64,000 nucleotides of DNA from Elgaria multicarinata webbii (GCF_023053635.1 NC_086178.1:89512226-89576225); one strand, 5' to 3'. Positions 35,246 through 47,535 are shown, counted from the stretch's first letter. Notes: a model not told the origin generated them from the sequence alone. Translations and numbers: made by a program.

Positions 35246-35559
35246 TAAAAATAGTTTGGGACTAGAACAACCCTAAGGACCTCCTCCTTCCATATGAACT
35301 AGTACTATCTCTGCAATATTTTTGGCAGGAATACAGACCTCCTCTGTAACTGCACCTAAGCTGTGGAATTCCTTGCCCCAAGAGATCTTTTGGTTTTTTT
35401 TTTTGCCTTACTACCTTTTCACCACCTTAAATCTTACTTTGTTTACAGAGGTGTTTAATCTGATGCACTGGTTTTCTTTGCTGGTTTTGGCTCATTTATC
35501 TGAGCACTGTAACTTCTTTTGGACCATTTATCTGGCAGAGAATGCAATTTTGTGTCCTT

Positions 35560-35655
35560 CAAATATTTTGGACTACAACTCCCATAAACCAAGCATTGGC
35601 CATGCTGGCTGGGAATGAAAGGCTTTGCAGTCCACAACATTTGGAAAGCACCAGG
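35560..35655. mobile_element. MITE of the 'ACTACAACTCCC' family
   Basis: TTTTGGACTACAACTCCCAT AAACC, GGCCATGCTGGCTGGGAATG and GCAGTCCACAACATTTGGAA AGCACCAGGTTG form the two arms. Confidence 0.7.
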
Positions 35656-36792
35656 TTGCTTGCCCCAAGAAGTGTGTTTTCAATTAAGTTTTTTATAAGC
35701 CACCTGGGATATTGTATAGCAGAAAGACACACACAAATACTTCTACAAATAAAACATTTCTCATATCTTTATTTGTAGAAGTAAACAAATAAAAAAACTT
35801 CAGCCTCAAGAACAGGCAGCACAGACAATCAAGACCAGAAGTTCCTACATGTCTGAAACGTTGGCATGTGCCAAGTAGTAAATCTGAGTAACTGTGATCC
35901 TGGAATCATTTATTCAAAAGATTTGCAGCAGAATAATGTGATTTAATTATTCAGCTTGATAAATTTAAATCAAGGTTGACAAAGGAGTCAAACACTGGCA
36001 AGGAAAAAGTAAATGGAATCTTTGTCCGATAATAGTGAACAAGCTGTGCTGTACACTAGTAAGCTTCAAACTGAAGCACAGTATCTATGGTACTCAAAGT
36101 TCTCAGTAGTTAATGCCTTCTTCTTATGCTTTGCAGAGCTTTTGCTATTTTCTCCAGAGCAAGGAGGGCCACAGCTAAATAAAAGCTTAATTTAAGCCAG
36201 GACAAAACATGACTCAGTCCCAGAACATGGGGTGTGTCTTTTGGCTAAGGATCTGCTCTCAGACGTATGAAAGACTGCCTCCAAGTTTATTTGGAGTACA
36301 GCTCTCTTGTTATTGAGTAGCCACAAAGCCAGAGTTAAGAGTCCATGGGCTTTGTCTTGAGCCGCTGTCCAAATAATATCCACTCCCTTTCCCTACTGCT
36401 AGTCTTCTGCTGAAGGCAGTGCTATTTACTACTAAATACAGTTTAAATATTGAAGTCACCAGCTTATGCAAATCAAGTTCACCCTCACTCTGTTCACTTT
36501 TTCTAAGCCCCAACAGGAAATACCCAAACACAAGGTATGAAAAATCGCACAATACTTTCTCTTGCTAGCAAGACACACGTGTTCATGTATGAATCCAGCT
36601 TTCACAAGAAAGCCCTCTTTTATATGTTTAGGTTTTCCTAAGTGGCATTGGGGTTCCCTTCCTTCACTGCTTGCTTTTGTAATACGTGAGTGCATCATAA
36701 TTCTTGTGTAATAGATGTGAATCTGCCTATCAGCTATTAGTTTGAGAGTGCTCAGAAACACTACCAAAAAACTCATGAACAGTTTGTGCTCC

Positions 36793-36898
36793 AGCTTTCC
36801 CAAGCTGGTGCCCTCCGGTATGTTGGACTCCCATAATTCCCAACTAAAATTCCTGAGAATTATAGGAGTTGCAGTCCACCAGTTTCAGAAAGGCTGCA
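36793..36898. mobile_element. MITE of the 'ACTACAACTCCC' family, diverged
   Basis: TTCCCAAGCTGGTGCCCTCC GG and AGGAGTTGCAGTCCACCAGT TTCAGAAAGGCTGC are the two ends. Confidence 0.6.
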
Positions 36899-37289
36899 GT
36901 AGGTAGTCAGATACACAGATCTCTAATGCTACTGTGCAGTTGGTTAAGGGGAAATGCTAGAGATATTTTATAACTTGGTGCTGAGAAAATATTACCTCTT
37001 AAGAAACCACGAGTTCTAACTCTCAGCAACACAGATAGAAGATACGTTCAGAGGCCACTACACATATTACCAGATAGTAAGGTATCTTCCAATACACACT
37101 TGAAATAACAGAGCCTAGCTAAAAGACAGAAGTCAACACTCACATGTTCTTTCCAAGATATGTTACTTGTGTAGCCAAAAAATTGAGATCTGGGACTATC
37201 TTTGTAAAACCCTAAATATGAATTGTAGTGTAGTCTTTATTTCTGAGCACATCTAAAGTGCAGAAGGAAATCTAGACAAAGAAACATTT

Positions 37290-37425
37290 GTTGATGCCCT
37301 GAAAAAGTATGTTGGACAGCCATCTGTCAGGTATGCTTTAAGGTGGATCTCTGCATTGAGCAGGGGGTTGGATTCAATGGCCTTCTAGGCCCCTTCCAAC
37401 TCTACTGCTCCATGATTCTGTGTGT
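37290..37425 (+). repeat. CR1 LINE 3' end
   Basis: GTTGGACAGCCATCTGTCAG GTATGCTTT, GAGCAGGGGGTTGGATTCAA TGGCC and CCTTCCAACTCTACTGCTCC ATGATTCTG: the standard CR1 3' UTR and its ATGATTCT-type end. Confidence 0.88.
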
Positions 37426-40039
37426 GTATAGGATTGTAGGCTAAATCTTGTAAATGTTTGATTTGTTTTGGAACAAAGCTTGAGAATAGTTTCTCCTGCC
37501 TTTGCCCAGTATGGAGTACCCTTCAGTAAAGTTGCCAAATGCTTTGCCATCTTTAATTTCTGAGTAAATGCAAAAGATGGCATTTTACATACACAAGTAG
37601 AATTTCAAAAGCTTAACTAAGGAACACCTTTAATGCAATGTTTTGATCATGACCTGCTTGTTAGATCTGGCAGTGAGAAACTCAAAAGTTGCCTATAACT
37701 GCCCTTCCAAGTACATGAATTAGTCAACAACCAAGGTAACAACTATGATATATGGGAAAGAAAACAAGACCCCATAAGTTCAAGGATTGTTTGCTCTCAA
37801 GCATGCATAGCATCCCGTACAGACTAAAGGTTCAAACTTGGTTGACATTCCCTACTGTATCTATATTCAGTTTCTGGAATAATTAGTTCTATTTGAGAGC
37901 CAAATATTTAGCTACTTAGAAAATGTACATAGGTAGATAAGATCACTGCACAATTACTTCTGGGCTGGCTGCTGGCTGCATACATGGACAGATGTTGCCA
38001 TATTGTATGGAAATCTAAAAGACATGGTTATAGGTTGAATGATATAACACAAATATTCTCCAAGGTGTTAAAAGCCATGTTGTACTCCCTACCATAATGA
38101 AAGAAAAGCAAAACGGCTTTAGAATGTGCCTATCACAAGTTTCATTCCCCATTATAAATCTCCTTAAATACATTTAGCTCAGGGAAGGGTTATGAAGTAT
38201 TATTTATCAATGCTCTAACATATCAGGAAGTACCCAAGTCTGTCTGTATGAAAGTAGGGCCCACCTCTAGCACAACAGGGAGCTAGCGGTTAAGAAAGCA
38301 ACACAGAACAAGAGAAAAACACTAGTTTGCAGAACAGGGCAGCTCAGCGGAGCTTCCAGAAGGAACCATCACTGACATATCCCAATACAGAATCAAGTAT
38401 TTCCACTTGTTTCAAAGATTACTTTTTGAACTGCTAGCTTTCAGCTGCACGAGTGGTGGATCCCACTGGTGCAACAGAATAAGTGTGATCATAGCAGCAG
38501 TATTGGATATTGACCATGCATTAAGATGAACCAGCAACATTGGATTAAGGACATTTTCACCATATCTAAGTCAAACTATGTGGGCCAATAGTCAAGAAAA
38601 TAAGAGCAAACATTATGTTGAAGGTAGCTGGGGCCACACTGTACTGAATGTATTTTTCTCTTTTTTCTTTCCATCGTTGGCATTTTTGATGCCAATACTT
38701 TTCTCATCCCTTTGGAATGTACAATAATATGTATTCAAATCCCAACTAATTACATGAATTAATTTATGCCAACGTTGTCTACTATGGCTTCCCTTCTTGA
38801 ACCAAACTTTGATTTATTTTTCTGCCCTCAAAAGGGCCTCTTCTTGACTTCAGTAATTCAATTGATTGGTCTTCGGGTAACCCCAAAACAGTGTGCTAGG
38901 TGAGAGATAAAAAACCACCTTCTTCAAAGTTTTATGTTATTTTGAATCGTGACAGTTGTGTCTTTCTAACAAGTAGCTGACAGTGACAAAGCAATGAAGG
39001 CAAGTCAACATATACCATGCGTACAACTATACATATGAATTCTATCAGTGAACTGCAATGGTGGGACTCAGTTTTAGGATTTACCAGAGATATGTAGTTG
39101 TCACTTAAAAAAAAAAGTAGCAGGTACTTCCCTAGATCCAAATAATCATGCAACTGGTTTTGCAAGCCGAAGTTTGGACTGGTGTTTCTCAGTCAGCAGC
39201 CTCCCCCGCCCCCAACACACACAGAGACAGCAAACCTTTGTTGAGATTGAGCAGAGTTTTGTCACTAAACTGTGTTAACAGCAGCCTTCCCATGCCTTCA
39301 AAGAAAAGAAGAACATTCACATGGCATGTCCAAGACCTTGGGTGCCCATGAAAGACCGTTTGGATCCTGCCCATTGTACCCAATAAGAATTTTCACAGTG
39401 TTCTGTAGTCTAAATGTAGTCTTATTCTAACAAAAAAAAAAGTCTACATGAAACATTAGAAAACTAGTGTAATGAACACAATTAGCCAAGTACCTCATTT
39501 CTAAACTTCTAGAAGTGTCACTCACTACTCCTAGCTGGGGTGGCAAATGATTTAAAGGAATCTTCACCAATTACTCATGTGTTTTAGTGGATTAAATCTG
39601 CATCCACGACAAAGCAAGCAAGCTGTTCTAATGATCAAAACTATTGGGCTAGATCCAGACTTAGTCAATAAGCCAGACTTACTGAAATCAGTGAGACAAG
39701 TTATTCATGACTTTTAAGTCCAACTGATTTCAGTGGGTCTACTCTAGCATGATTAAGTCTGGATACAACTCTGTTTTTAATAGCATATAAATTTGTGGCC
39801 ACAGGCACCATCTCAGAAGAGGCATTCCCATTGTCTCTCACATGGAAGGAATACCACTTAAAGATGGCACGCACCATCCACAACATTATAAGTATTTAAA
39901 ATTAAGCAAACGTTAAAAATCTTCTGACCTAATAATCAGGGGACAGCTTTTTAGTGTGTGTTTTCTCCCAACCCGAATTATATGTGTCATCCCAATTCCT
40001 AGCACAACATGTCTGAACTTGGTGGGAAACATATACTAT

Positions 40040-40441
40040 GTTAAAGATTAACTAAAATAATAATTTTATTATCACAGTGCAAAACAATGGTTTTGATTGC
40101 AAGGACCGTTTACAAGAAGACAGTGTATTTGAAAATAATTTAATGTATCATCTCCAATACATCAGAGTACATTCTAAAGGGTTTTCTCTTTTTTACACTT
40201 ATTAAGAATGTACACTTTACAGGACAAAAAATAAATCAGTAAGTCACAAGTATTCATTCCTAACATATACACTGTAGTGTTTTAAGCAAGGCAAACATGA
40301 ATTACATGTGCTGCAGTGTACTGTAGATGACATCTAAAAATCTTCAGTGAAATGACTTAAGATTCCTATATTACACCAGTTACAGGTGAGCAGAAAGTAC
40401 TGCAACAAGGTCATTCTCACGGTGTCCAAACCATCCGGTGC
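40040..40441 (-). other. CISD1: Probable 3' UTR of CISD1
   Basis: About 400 nt after the stop codon without recognisable repeats, ending at an AATAAA signal on the minus strand (40065-40070). Confidence 0.6.
40065..40070 (-). terminator. Candidate CISD1 poly(A) signal AATAAA
   Basis: Canonical hexamer on the minus strand about 375 nt after the CISD1 stop. First good signal after the coding end. Confidence 0.55.
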
Positions 40442-40531
40442 TTATGCATCTTTTCTCTTGATGATCAGAGGTCCCACGTTGTCTCCCGTTTCATCATTAT
40501 GCTTTGTGTGAGATCCATCACATAATGGAAA
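40442..40531 (-). CDS. CISD1: CISD1 coding exon 3 (last)
   Basis: 90 bp after acceptor CCTTTCAG. Encodes [29 protein letters not shown] and stop, residues 80-108, including cluster ligands Cys83 and His87. Confidence 0.98.
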   Translation of the reverse strand, partial: FPLCDGSHTKHNDETGDNVGPLIIKRKDA

Positions 40532-43500
40532 CTGAAAGGGGGAAATATAGTAAGCACTCTTAAATGCACATTTTCTTTAGCAAAACAAGGCAGAGAAAGT
40601 TCAAAGCCATCAAAATAAATCCAAGAATGTGAAAGAAAATTGTTCAGCTAAGACAGGGTGGGCAACCTTGATGTTGAGGGCCACGCTGCTTGGAGGCAAA
40701 ATCCCCCAAAATGGGCAGGGCCACCTCTTTCCCCTTTTTCTGACTCCCCACAATCTCTGTCTCTCCCACTTCCTCCCCACCCAACAGGCTGCTTGGGATC
40801 ACACCTTCCAGAGGTCTGAACTGCCTGACTGACTGCAGAGGGCTTTTGCAATTAGGTTGAGGGCTGCATGCATCACTAGGGCTTCAGGTTGCCAACCCCG
40901 GTCTAAGAATCTAGCAGGCCATCAAGTTATGACCCGTACTGGTATTTTAGTTGCTTTTGTTTTGTTTTTTAAATGAAAATTGGTTTTAGCAATTTTATGT
41001 TTTGTATGTTTTAATAATTTTGTTGTAAGTCAAACTGGGTCTTTTTTAACAGGAATAATAATAATAATAATAATAATTCTAGTGTTGTTGAAACAGGACC
41101 TGCCAATCCTAAACTTTATAAACAAAAATTGTTTAGTCTGGGGAACAGTATCAAAGTTTAGACTTGTGAATACTGAGCAGGCCAGAGTACCCTCTTTCCT
41201 GCCCTTTATTGATCTCTCACTTTGGAAGTTGAGCAGGTGGCAACCAGAGAAATGGCCTTTTCGGTGGTGGTGACCTGACTGTGGGACTCCCATCCCCAGG
41301 CACATTCAAATTAGTGAATTCCTACTTCATCTCAAACAGGTGTCTAGAAACCTTGGTTGGATACCACACAGATAAAGAGAATTAATATTTACTCTATCTT
41401 TTTGGATAGAGATTGGAGTTCAAGAGGTTGAACTAGAAGGGAGGAAGAACATATACGAAATGAGGCATTTACTCTTACGTTACATGAGCTCAAGAGGAAA
41501 CAAGCACAACTTCCCTCTATGGAAAACTGCTGCATTAACTATTTCCATAATCAAATAAAGAGCCTTTCCCCAGCAGTCATCTCTTATCAAGCTATTTCTT
41601 CTGAATCTTCACCGTGTGCTAGCAGTAAGTATTTTGATTCTGCTGGATTCAGCAGACACATCCACAATAAAAATAAAAATAATTACAAGAGGTTGACCGT
41701 TTCCTTTGCTTACCTTCTTAGACTTCCAACACCGGCAGTACACAGCTTTTTCCCCCAAATCTTCCATATCAAATGCATGAACTACTTTTGGATTATCTTT
41801 CTGAATATGGAGGTTTACCATGCCATTACAGCATTTGTCCTTGCTGAGAAATTTTTTGTAAGCCAGATACCCAACAGCTGCTGCTCCTGCAGCAAATGTG
41901 ACTGCTGCGACCCATTCGACTGGAAGAGAAAGATGGAAAAATGGTCAAGAGCATACATTGAGAACTTTTGTGCAAACAGCTGAGAAGCAAGAGCTACTGT
42001 TCAAGATGCTTCCCATTTGTAACAGTTTTTCATTTGCTCCTCATATACAGATCATGGACCTCCCCCCTTGCACAGTACAATGCATGTTGCGTACAGTGGG
42101 GTACCTCTGAATAAACAATACTACTTCTGAAGAGTGCATAAGATTTCAGCCTTAAAGTCAATCTTATGCATACTCAGAATTAAGTTCTATTGAGTTCAAT
42201 GGGACTTAGTCCCAGGCACCTGGGTATAAGATTGCAACATTATACTTTGTTCTGACACCAGGACATCACTAATGACGTGGTTGATTAATTAAACAAGAGC
42301 ATGTGTTAGGTTACCACCTAAGGGGAAGGATCAACTTCATTTGTTTTTGCAGAGAAACTAAAGGATTTTTTGAATATTAGAAAGTAAGTCTTTAAAACAT
42401 TAAGAAAATAGTGACACTTTAATGTTTTGGGGTAGGGTAGAAGTGTTAGACCCCAACAGTTTCCAAGTCAGTTATGTTTTTGACCATATTCGTTAATATC
42501 ATTAACAGTCTTCTTAGGGAGCACTATAACGAGAAACAATTACACTGGGGTTAAAATAGCTAGAGATACAGGATGAGATGCCATAGGTAGAGATGTAAAC
42601 TTTCTGGGAGTTTTGAGGCCATGGGAGGAAAAAATGTTTTTCTGGGGGGTTTCAGGGGGGAAACAGAACTTTGGGGGGGAAATGAAAAATAAGCAATTCT
42701 TTTTTGGGGCTCTTTTAAAATATCTTTATTGCTTTAAAATAGCCTTCCCCAACCAGGTGCCTACCAGATATTTTGGACTTTGGCTCCCATTAGCCTCATG
42801 CAGGATAGCCAGTGGTCAGGACTACTGGGCAACGTAGTCCAAAGTATCTGGAGGGCACCAGGTTGGGGAGGGCTGCTTTAGAAAAATAAAACAGCCTTTC
42901 TGTTCCTAAAGTTATTTTATGTATAACTTAGTTTGCTCATAAAATTACAATATTCTAAAACTTTTAAAGTAAACTTAGTAAATTTGTAATTATTGTCTCA
43001 ATAGAATAGAACTACATTAAGTGACTGCTACAGCTTCAGAAACACAGGACTCCATCGAACAAAACCCAAATGTCAAGAATGCATAATAGTGACTCTATTC
43101 ACATGACAGGAAACCGAGCATAAATGCCTATCAGTGAAATATACTTTAGATCAATAATTTTAATAAGGAGTGAAAGAAGTAACTATGCTGGGAATCTTAC
43201 AGAATGGTTTAAAATCATCTTCCCCATGGTTTCATTATTTCCAGACATTCTATAAAAGTGTTCCTATTACATAATTTTTAGAAATCATGGTGGGTGGGTG
43301 TGTAAAGGCTGCATAACAAGATATAAATACTTCATCTTAAATTCAAAAAGAAAATATTTCATAATCCCAGACTGTTCAATTTTTCAGAAAAAAACAAAAA
43401 CAGTCCTGGGGGGAGTGGGGATACCACATTTTTTCCACCCCCACCCCCAGGCCTTCACATCTCTAGCTGTAAGAAGAAAAGACATTCTAGTATTATGTTC

Positions 43501-46500
43501 ACCAGTCCAATAATATATTAGTGATCCATCACCAAGGATGGAGAATCCAAAAATATTCAAGTATCACACCCATTGATACAATACAGCAGGAATGTTGAAC
43601 TTCTTTCAGCCCAAGGGCCAAATTAAATTTTGGAGAAGTGTTCAGGGGCTGCATTCCAGTGGTCCACAGGCCCAAAATGCCATCATAGCTTAAAGCTCTT
43701 ACTGCCAATAACTAAGCCTTAAGAGAGGCACTTAAAACATTTAGAATGGGTGGGGGGGGGGGGACACAAACATCAAGAAACCACCAAATTTTCAGGAATC
43801 AGGAAAGGGGTGAAACCAGGAGAAAGGGACGTGGCCATCTGGGAAACCCTGACGGGCCAGATTGTGACTCCAACTGGGCCAGGTTTGGCCCACAGGCTTG
43901 TGGTTCTGCACCTCTGCAATACAGTTTACTAGCTTAGAAGCTGACCAAAGGTGACTAACCTTGCTAACAGGCAAAATGTTTACTGATTAACAATTCTAAG
44001 CATGGTTTTCTTGAAAGTTAAGTCCATAAGTTCAATGGGCCTATGTTTACGATGGCAATCCTACGGCTGAAAATCCTGCACACACTTACGTAGGAGTTAC
44101 TTTGTCTATGCTGTCATTTAATCAGAAGGTATTCAATTAAGTCATGAGCTCTACTAAATTTCAGTGAGTAAAGCAAGGCCTAGCTGGCAGCCCACACAAC
44201 TCAAATATCCATCCTAGAAGATGTTGCTCTGCAGCATGCAGGGCAAACAGAGGTTCCTTGAGACTGGTGGAAAGAAAGAAAAACGAGTTTCATGACAGAT
44301 AAGCCTAGGAGGAAAGGAATTCCAGAATGAAGGAAGTTTGACCTAAATCTAATTCACTGCTTGGTGATTTTTAAGAGGTCCTCATAAATGCTATGCTCCC
44401 AAGGTTTTATTTCAAAGTACACACAGCTCTAAATGCACAGCCTCGTAGGGCAGACAGTTCACAAGTGCTAACAAAGCAACAACAAAAGATACATGAAATC
44501 TGACCACAGTATTCGGCTTCCAACCATTCAACACACATATAAAGCAAGAATACACAATAGAATGCAAACAACATTGGCGATAGGGAACAAAGGAGAATGG
44601 ACATGGTGTAGCAAGTACTGCCAATCAAACAAGATATGGTGTGAGGGTGGGGAATTCTCAAGGAGCAAATGATCACGCTGAACATAGTGAGTAGGGCAGA
44701 GTAGGCAAAGCAAAGTGAGAGCAAGGGCAAAGAAACTGCCCAGAATCAGGCATTAGTTCCAAAGCAGTCCCAACTATTCAGAGTGACAGGGATTCCCTAA
44801 TGTCTCATACAGAGGTGCTCTCGAGTGCTGCCAACCTTTTAGTTCCCAAGATCCAAGGGCCAAAACATATTTTTATTTATTTAATTATTAGTAACAGTTG
44901 TATACCGCTGAATATAATAAAAGCCCTCAGCTGTTCACAATTTCCATTATAGGCTCATGCAGTTCCATCATCACACAACAGAATTATTTATAGGTAAGCT
45001 CACCCAAAGTACAGAAACCAAGGCATTGCCTGAGTGTTTCATATAGCAGCACAGTAATACTTTGTCATGTCTTCATGAGCAATATTTAGTGAGTTTTGTT
45101 TCAAGGAGAGCTTCTATGCTTTGCCTGTTCAGTGGTCACCCTATTCAGCTATAAGCAACAGTAAAGAATTAGCTATGCCCTCAAATGGAAAGACCTAGTG
45201 GCTATGCAATGCCTTCAGCAACAGTTGGCTCCCAAATCCCATCTGTTTCACAATACTGTGGATCCAACAAAAGCCATCCCTGATATATGGGACTTCTCTT
45301 TAGAGACAAAACCATCTAGCTCAAAATTAAACATTACCTTAATTCTGTCTGTAGCAGCTATATATAAATATGTATTACCCTAGAGTTGGCGCAAGAGACC
45401 AATCTGGATTAGAAGCCTAAAATGCAGGGGGTAGGGGACATTTAAGATCTAGCACCTACTCGAGAGTAAAAATGAAAACATAGTTGCTGTATACAGATGT
45501 AATGTTTGTTTCAGCCCTCAGCTATGTCTCCTCCCATACAGAGCATTTCTGGAATTGAGCAGGATTCCAGAAATATCTCACTATTTAGAAGAGCCTAATT
45601 CATGTAGTGTTCTAGAACTGAACAAATGATCCAGCCTCAAGCAGCATGCTCACGCATGAAGATCCTAATTTTCATAACTGTTAACTGCACACAACAGATC
45701 TATTTAGCACTAAGTTCTGCGGCAAGTAAAATTGCTTTAACGTTGCATTAGTCTACAGCCCTTGGTAGCTTTATCTTGTTTCCCCTCAGGCAGGGCTTAA
45801 TCATGTTCTACTTGATAGATGAGCAAGTAAGTCTGAAAGATAGTTCAGTTATCCAAGACCAAAGAAGAGCTAGGGCTCAGCAAAGCTTAGCCCTTAAGAA
45901 TGGGTTTTCAAAATTGGGGAAACAGTCCTTGAACCTGGGAAGTAATAAATAAGCCTCCGAGCATGTGCAGAGTGCCTTTCCTTCACTACTGAGTAAAAGC
46001 CAGCCCTCAAGGCATCAGGTATTTTTTTTAAAAAAAACACTTCCAGGGCAGCAAGTGGGGCTTTTAGGTAAATTTAGAGTTTAGGACGGATCTAAAAATC
46101 GGTATACTTGAACTTCAAAGCGCCACACTAGCTAGTTACTGGGGCACATTTTGTCTCAACAAAAACTCAAAAAACACCCAAAAGTGTTAATAAAGGTGTA
46201 ATTAAAAAGTTCACTTAAGTGTGAGCAGCGGGTGTCAAAGAATCAAGGAAATCACCTACAGATCATCACGATTAATTAGGAAGCTCTTCCCACCCCACCA
46301 AATGTTTTGTTTAGTAAAACGAAATAAATCCTGCATATTGAAGCTATCTCTTCGATGAAACGTGTTGTATAATTCCCACTCGGACGCTCAGCGCTTTCTT
46401 CTTACGGGCGCCGTAGCCAGGACAGTGATTCGCTCTCAAGACAAAAGCAAGCACCAAAAATGAAAGCGCGCCAGTTGGGATGCCCGGCAGCGTGGGAAAC

Positions 46501-47174
46501 CGCGCCCGAAGACTCCTCGAAAGCAAACAGGTACGATAATAGGAAAGTGTTTGCTCAACAGCCTCGGGACATTGTTGCTGCTGCTACAAACCACAAGTCA
46601 CGTTGCACGGCGGTGATCTGTGATACTGGAGCAGGGCACCCCTCCAGATTTTTGTACTACAACTCCCATAAGTCCCCAGCCAGCATGGCTGAGGGTAGGG
46701 GGTTGTAGTCCAAAACATCTGGATAACATCAGGTTGCCTACCCCAGGATTAGTGCAAGAATATGATAAACACTGGGGGGCGAGTGAATCCTGAAGGTCAG
46801 GAAAACCTTAGATGCCACAAAGGAAGCCAGATATTCAAAATCAAAACCCTGCTCCCTTCGATTACAGTCAGACTGCGCCTTGAAGCTGCACCCCGATTAA
46901 CAATACACTATCTAGTATTTTTTTATATATATTTTAGATCTGCTGAGCTTTTCTTCCCTTCCTCCTCCCTCGACTATGATGTGCAGGTTTGGGAAAGGAA
47001 AAAACACCCAGCATATAGGCCCGCGTTAAGGCAACAAGTACCTACTTAGCAAATCCAGCCAGAAAAGAAAAGCTATTAAGAAGAGCTCTTACACACCACC
47101 CGATTGCAAAGATGCTGCAAACCCCCCACCTGCGCACTCTTACCCCTCACGGAACTATTAGACCCGAGCCCCAT
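40442..47174 (-). CDS. CISD1: CDGSH iron-sulfur domain protein 1, mitoNEET (three coding exons)
   Basis: MitoNEET is a homodimeric outer mitochondrial membrane protein with a redox-active [2Fe-2S] cluster facing the cytosol. Exons 47144-47174, 41714-41919 and 40442-40531 join in phase to 327 bp, 108 residues, the same length as human. Residues 13-32 ([20 protein letters not shown]) form the N-terminal membrane anchor. The cluster ligands Cys72, Cys74, Cys83 and His87 sit in [19 protein letters not shown], with the 3-Cys-1-His spacing unchanged. The conserved NEET residues [20 protein letters not shown] precede them. Phe82 of human is Leu here. Introns of 1.2 and 5.2 kb rule out a processed copy. 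The gene is on the same strand as IPMK, unlike the divergent pair of mammals. It looks intact. Confidence 0.98.
40654..40900. mobile_element. hAT-like MITE in CISD1 intron 2
   Basis: 247 bp with ends CAGGGTGGGCAACCTTGATG and AGGTTGCCAACCCCG (inverted, imperfect). Flanks AGCTAAGA and GTCTAAGA agree at 6 of 8 positions. The 5' part (GAGGGCCACGCTGC) and 3' part (GAGGGCTGCATGCATCAC) carry the typical 'gggccacatgc' theme of this group. Confidence 0.7.
40950..41340 (+). repeat. Two LINE fragments in CISD1 intron 2
   Basis: 40950-41078 is an AT-rich LINE 3' UTR with a (TAA)n tail. 41190-41340 has the L2-type ORF end (AGAGAAATGGCCTTTTCGGT; GTGGGACTCCCATCCCC, cf. 'LWNSLP') in a broken frame. Confidence 0.5.
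41714..41919 (-). CDS. CISD1: CISD1 coding exon 2
   Basis: 206 bp between acceptor TCTTCCAG and donor GTAAGC. Encodes the membrane anchor and most of the soluble domain: residues 11-79, from [20 protein letters not shown] to [11 protein letters not shown], with ligands Cys72 and Cys74. Confidence 0.98.
42130..42240. mobile_element. Short palindromic repeat ('TCCCATTGAACTCA' family)
   Basis: TCAATCTTATGCATACTCAG AATTAAGTTCTATTGAGTTC AATGGGACTTAGTCCCAGG and GGGTATAAGATTGCAAC; inverted ends ('ATCTTAT' and 'ATAAGAT'). Confidence 0.65.
42740..42875. mobile_element. Complete palindromic hAT-like MITE
   Basis: 136 bp. Ends TAGCCTTCCCCAACCAGGTG and CACCAGGTTGGGGAGGGCTG are inverted copies. Flanking CTTTAAAA and CTTTAGAA agree at 7 of 8 positions, as for an 8-bp hAT duplication. 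It lies in CISD1 intron 1. Confidence 0.88.
43587..43916. mobile_element. hAT-like MITE with exact 8-bp target duplication
   Basis: 330 bp starting CAGGAATGTTGAACTTC and ending GTGGTTCTGCACCTCTG (inverted ends with mismatches). CAATACAG occurs on both sides (43579-43586 and 43917-43924). Interior carries CCCAAGGGCCAAATTAAATT and GGCCAGGTTTGGCCCAC. It is in CISD1 intron 1. The open frames of about 60 codons in it are chance. Confidence 0.88.
44110..46370 (-). other. CISD1 intron 1, repeat-poor part
   Basis: No gene or element recognised apart from a decayed reversed L2-type LINE tail at 44865-44945 (TTTATTTAATTATTAG and TATACCGCTG). Minus-strand open frames at 44407-44730 overlap in two frames, are Cys/Leu-rich, and look like chance. 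Confidence 0.6.
46636..46745. mobile_element. MITE of the 'ACTACAACTCCC' family
   Basis: CACCCCTCCAGATTTTTGTA CTACAACTCCCATAAG and GGGTTGTAGTCCAAAACATC TGGATAACATCAGGTTGCC are inverted arms. It is in CISD1 intron 1, about 400 bp from exon 1. Confidence 0.8.
47144..47174 (-). CDS. CISD1: CISD1 coding exon 1
   Basis: 31 bp: ATG through [10 protein letters not shown] and the first base of Val11, then donor GTAAGAG. The SSVR|VEW junction matches mammalian CISD1, whose start is MSLTSSSSVR. Confidence 0.96.
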
Positions 47175-47399
47175 GATTCCAGCCTGATCCCGCTGCGCGG
47201 CTACTCTCTGTGACTCTAGCAAAGGACACACGAGGTGGGTGGGTCAAGGGAAGTAGCATTGAGCAGCCTGCGCCTGCGTACCAGGGCTTTCAACATGGCG
47301 GCTGGGGGCTGCCTTTGTTCTTAAAGGGGCAGCTCGAGGAAAGCCTGGAGCCCAGCTCTGTTGAACCGGGGATATGGATAATAGCAACGGTGGGATTTG

Positions 47400-47535
47400 A
47401 TAGGAACACAGGGAGCTGCCTTATACTGAGGCAGACCATTGGTCCATCTAGCCCAGTGTTGTCAACACTGAGTGGCAGAAGCTCTTCAGGGTTTCAAACA
47501 GGTTTTTTTTTCCCAGCTCTGCCATTGCGCTGCCA
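47400..47535 (-). repeat. tRNA-derived SINE 3' part, reversed
   Basis: AGGAACACAGGGAGCTGCCT TATACTGAGGCAGACCATTG GTCCATCTAGCCCAGTGTTG TCAACACTGAGTGGCAGAAG. It is the reverse of the family at 1741-1882 and lies just upstream of CISD1. Confidence 0.8.

Larger units (their letters stand above)
33620..40040. other. Intergenic between IPMK and CISD1
   Basis: About 6.4 kb with SINE, MITE and LINE fragments listed separately. Between about 35.7 and 36.8 kb and between 37.4 and 40.0 kb I see no gene, RNA or clear element. Confidence 0.6.
46370..47300 (-). promoter_or_regulatory. CISD1 promoter region with CpG-rich stretches
   Basis: CpG-rich at 46375-46525 and 47100-47300. CAACATGGCGGC at 47291-47302 matches a YY1 site (core ATGGCGGC), and TGCGCCTGCG at 47270-47279 resembles NRF1; both are common at promoters of nuclear genes for mitochondrial proteins. 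No TATA box seen. The start probably lies 50-130 bp upstream of the ATG at 47172-47174. Confidence 0.6.

Noticed and set aside
44407-44730. Cys/Leu-rich minus-strand frame in CISD1 intron 1 as a small membrane protein
   Set aside because: Three overlapping frames read equally long; AT-rich intron; no known homologue.
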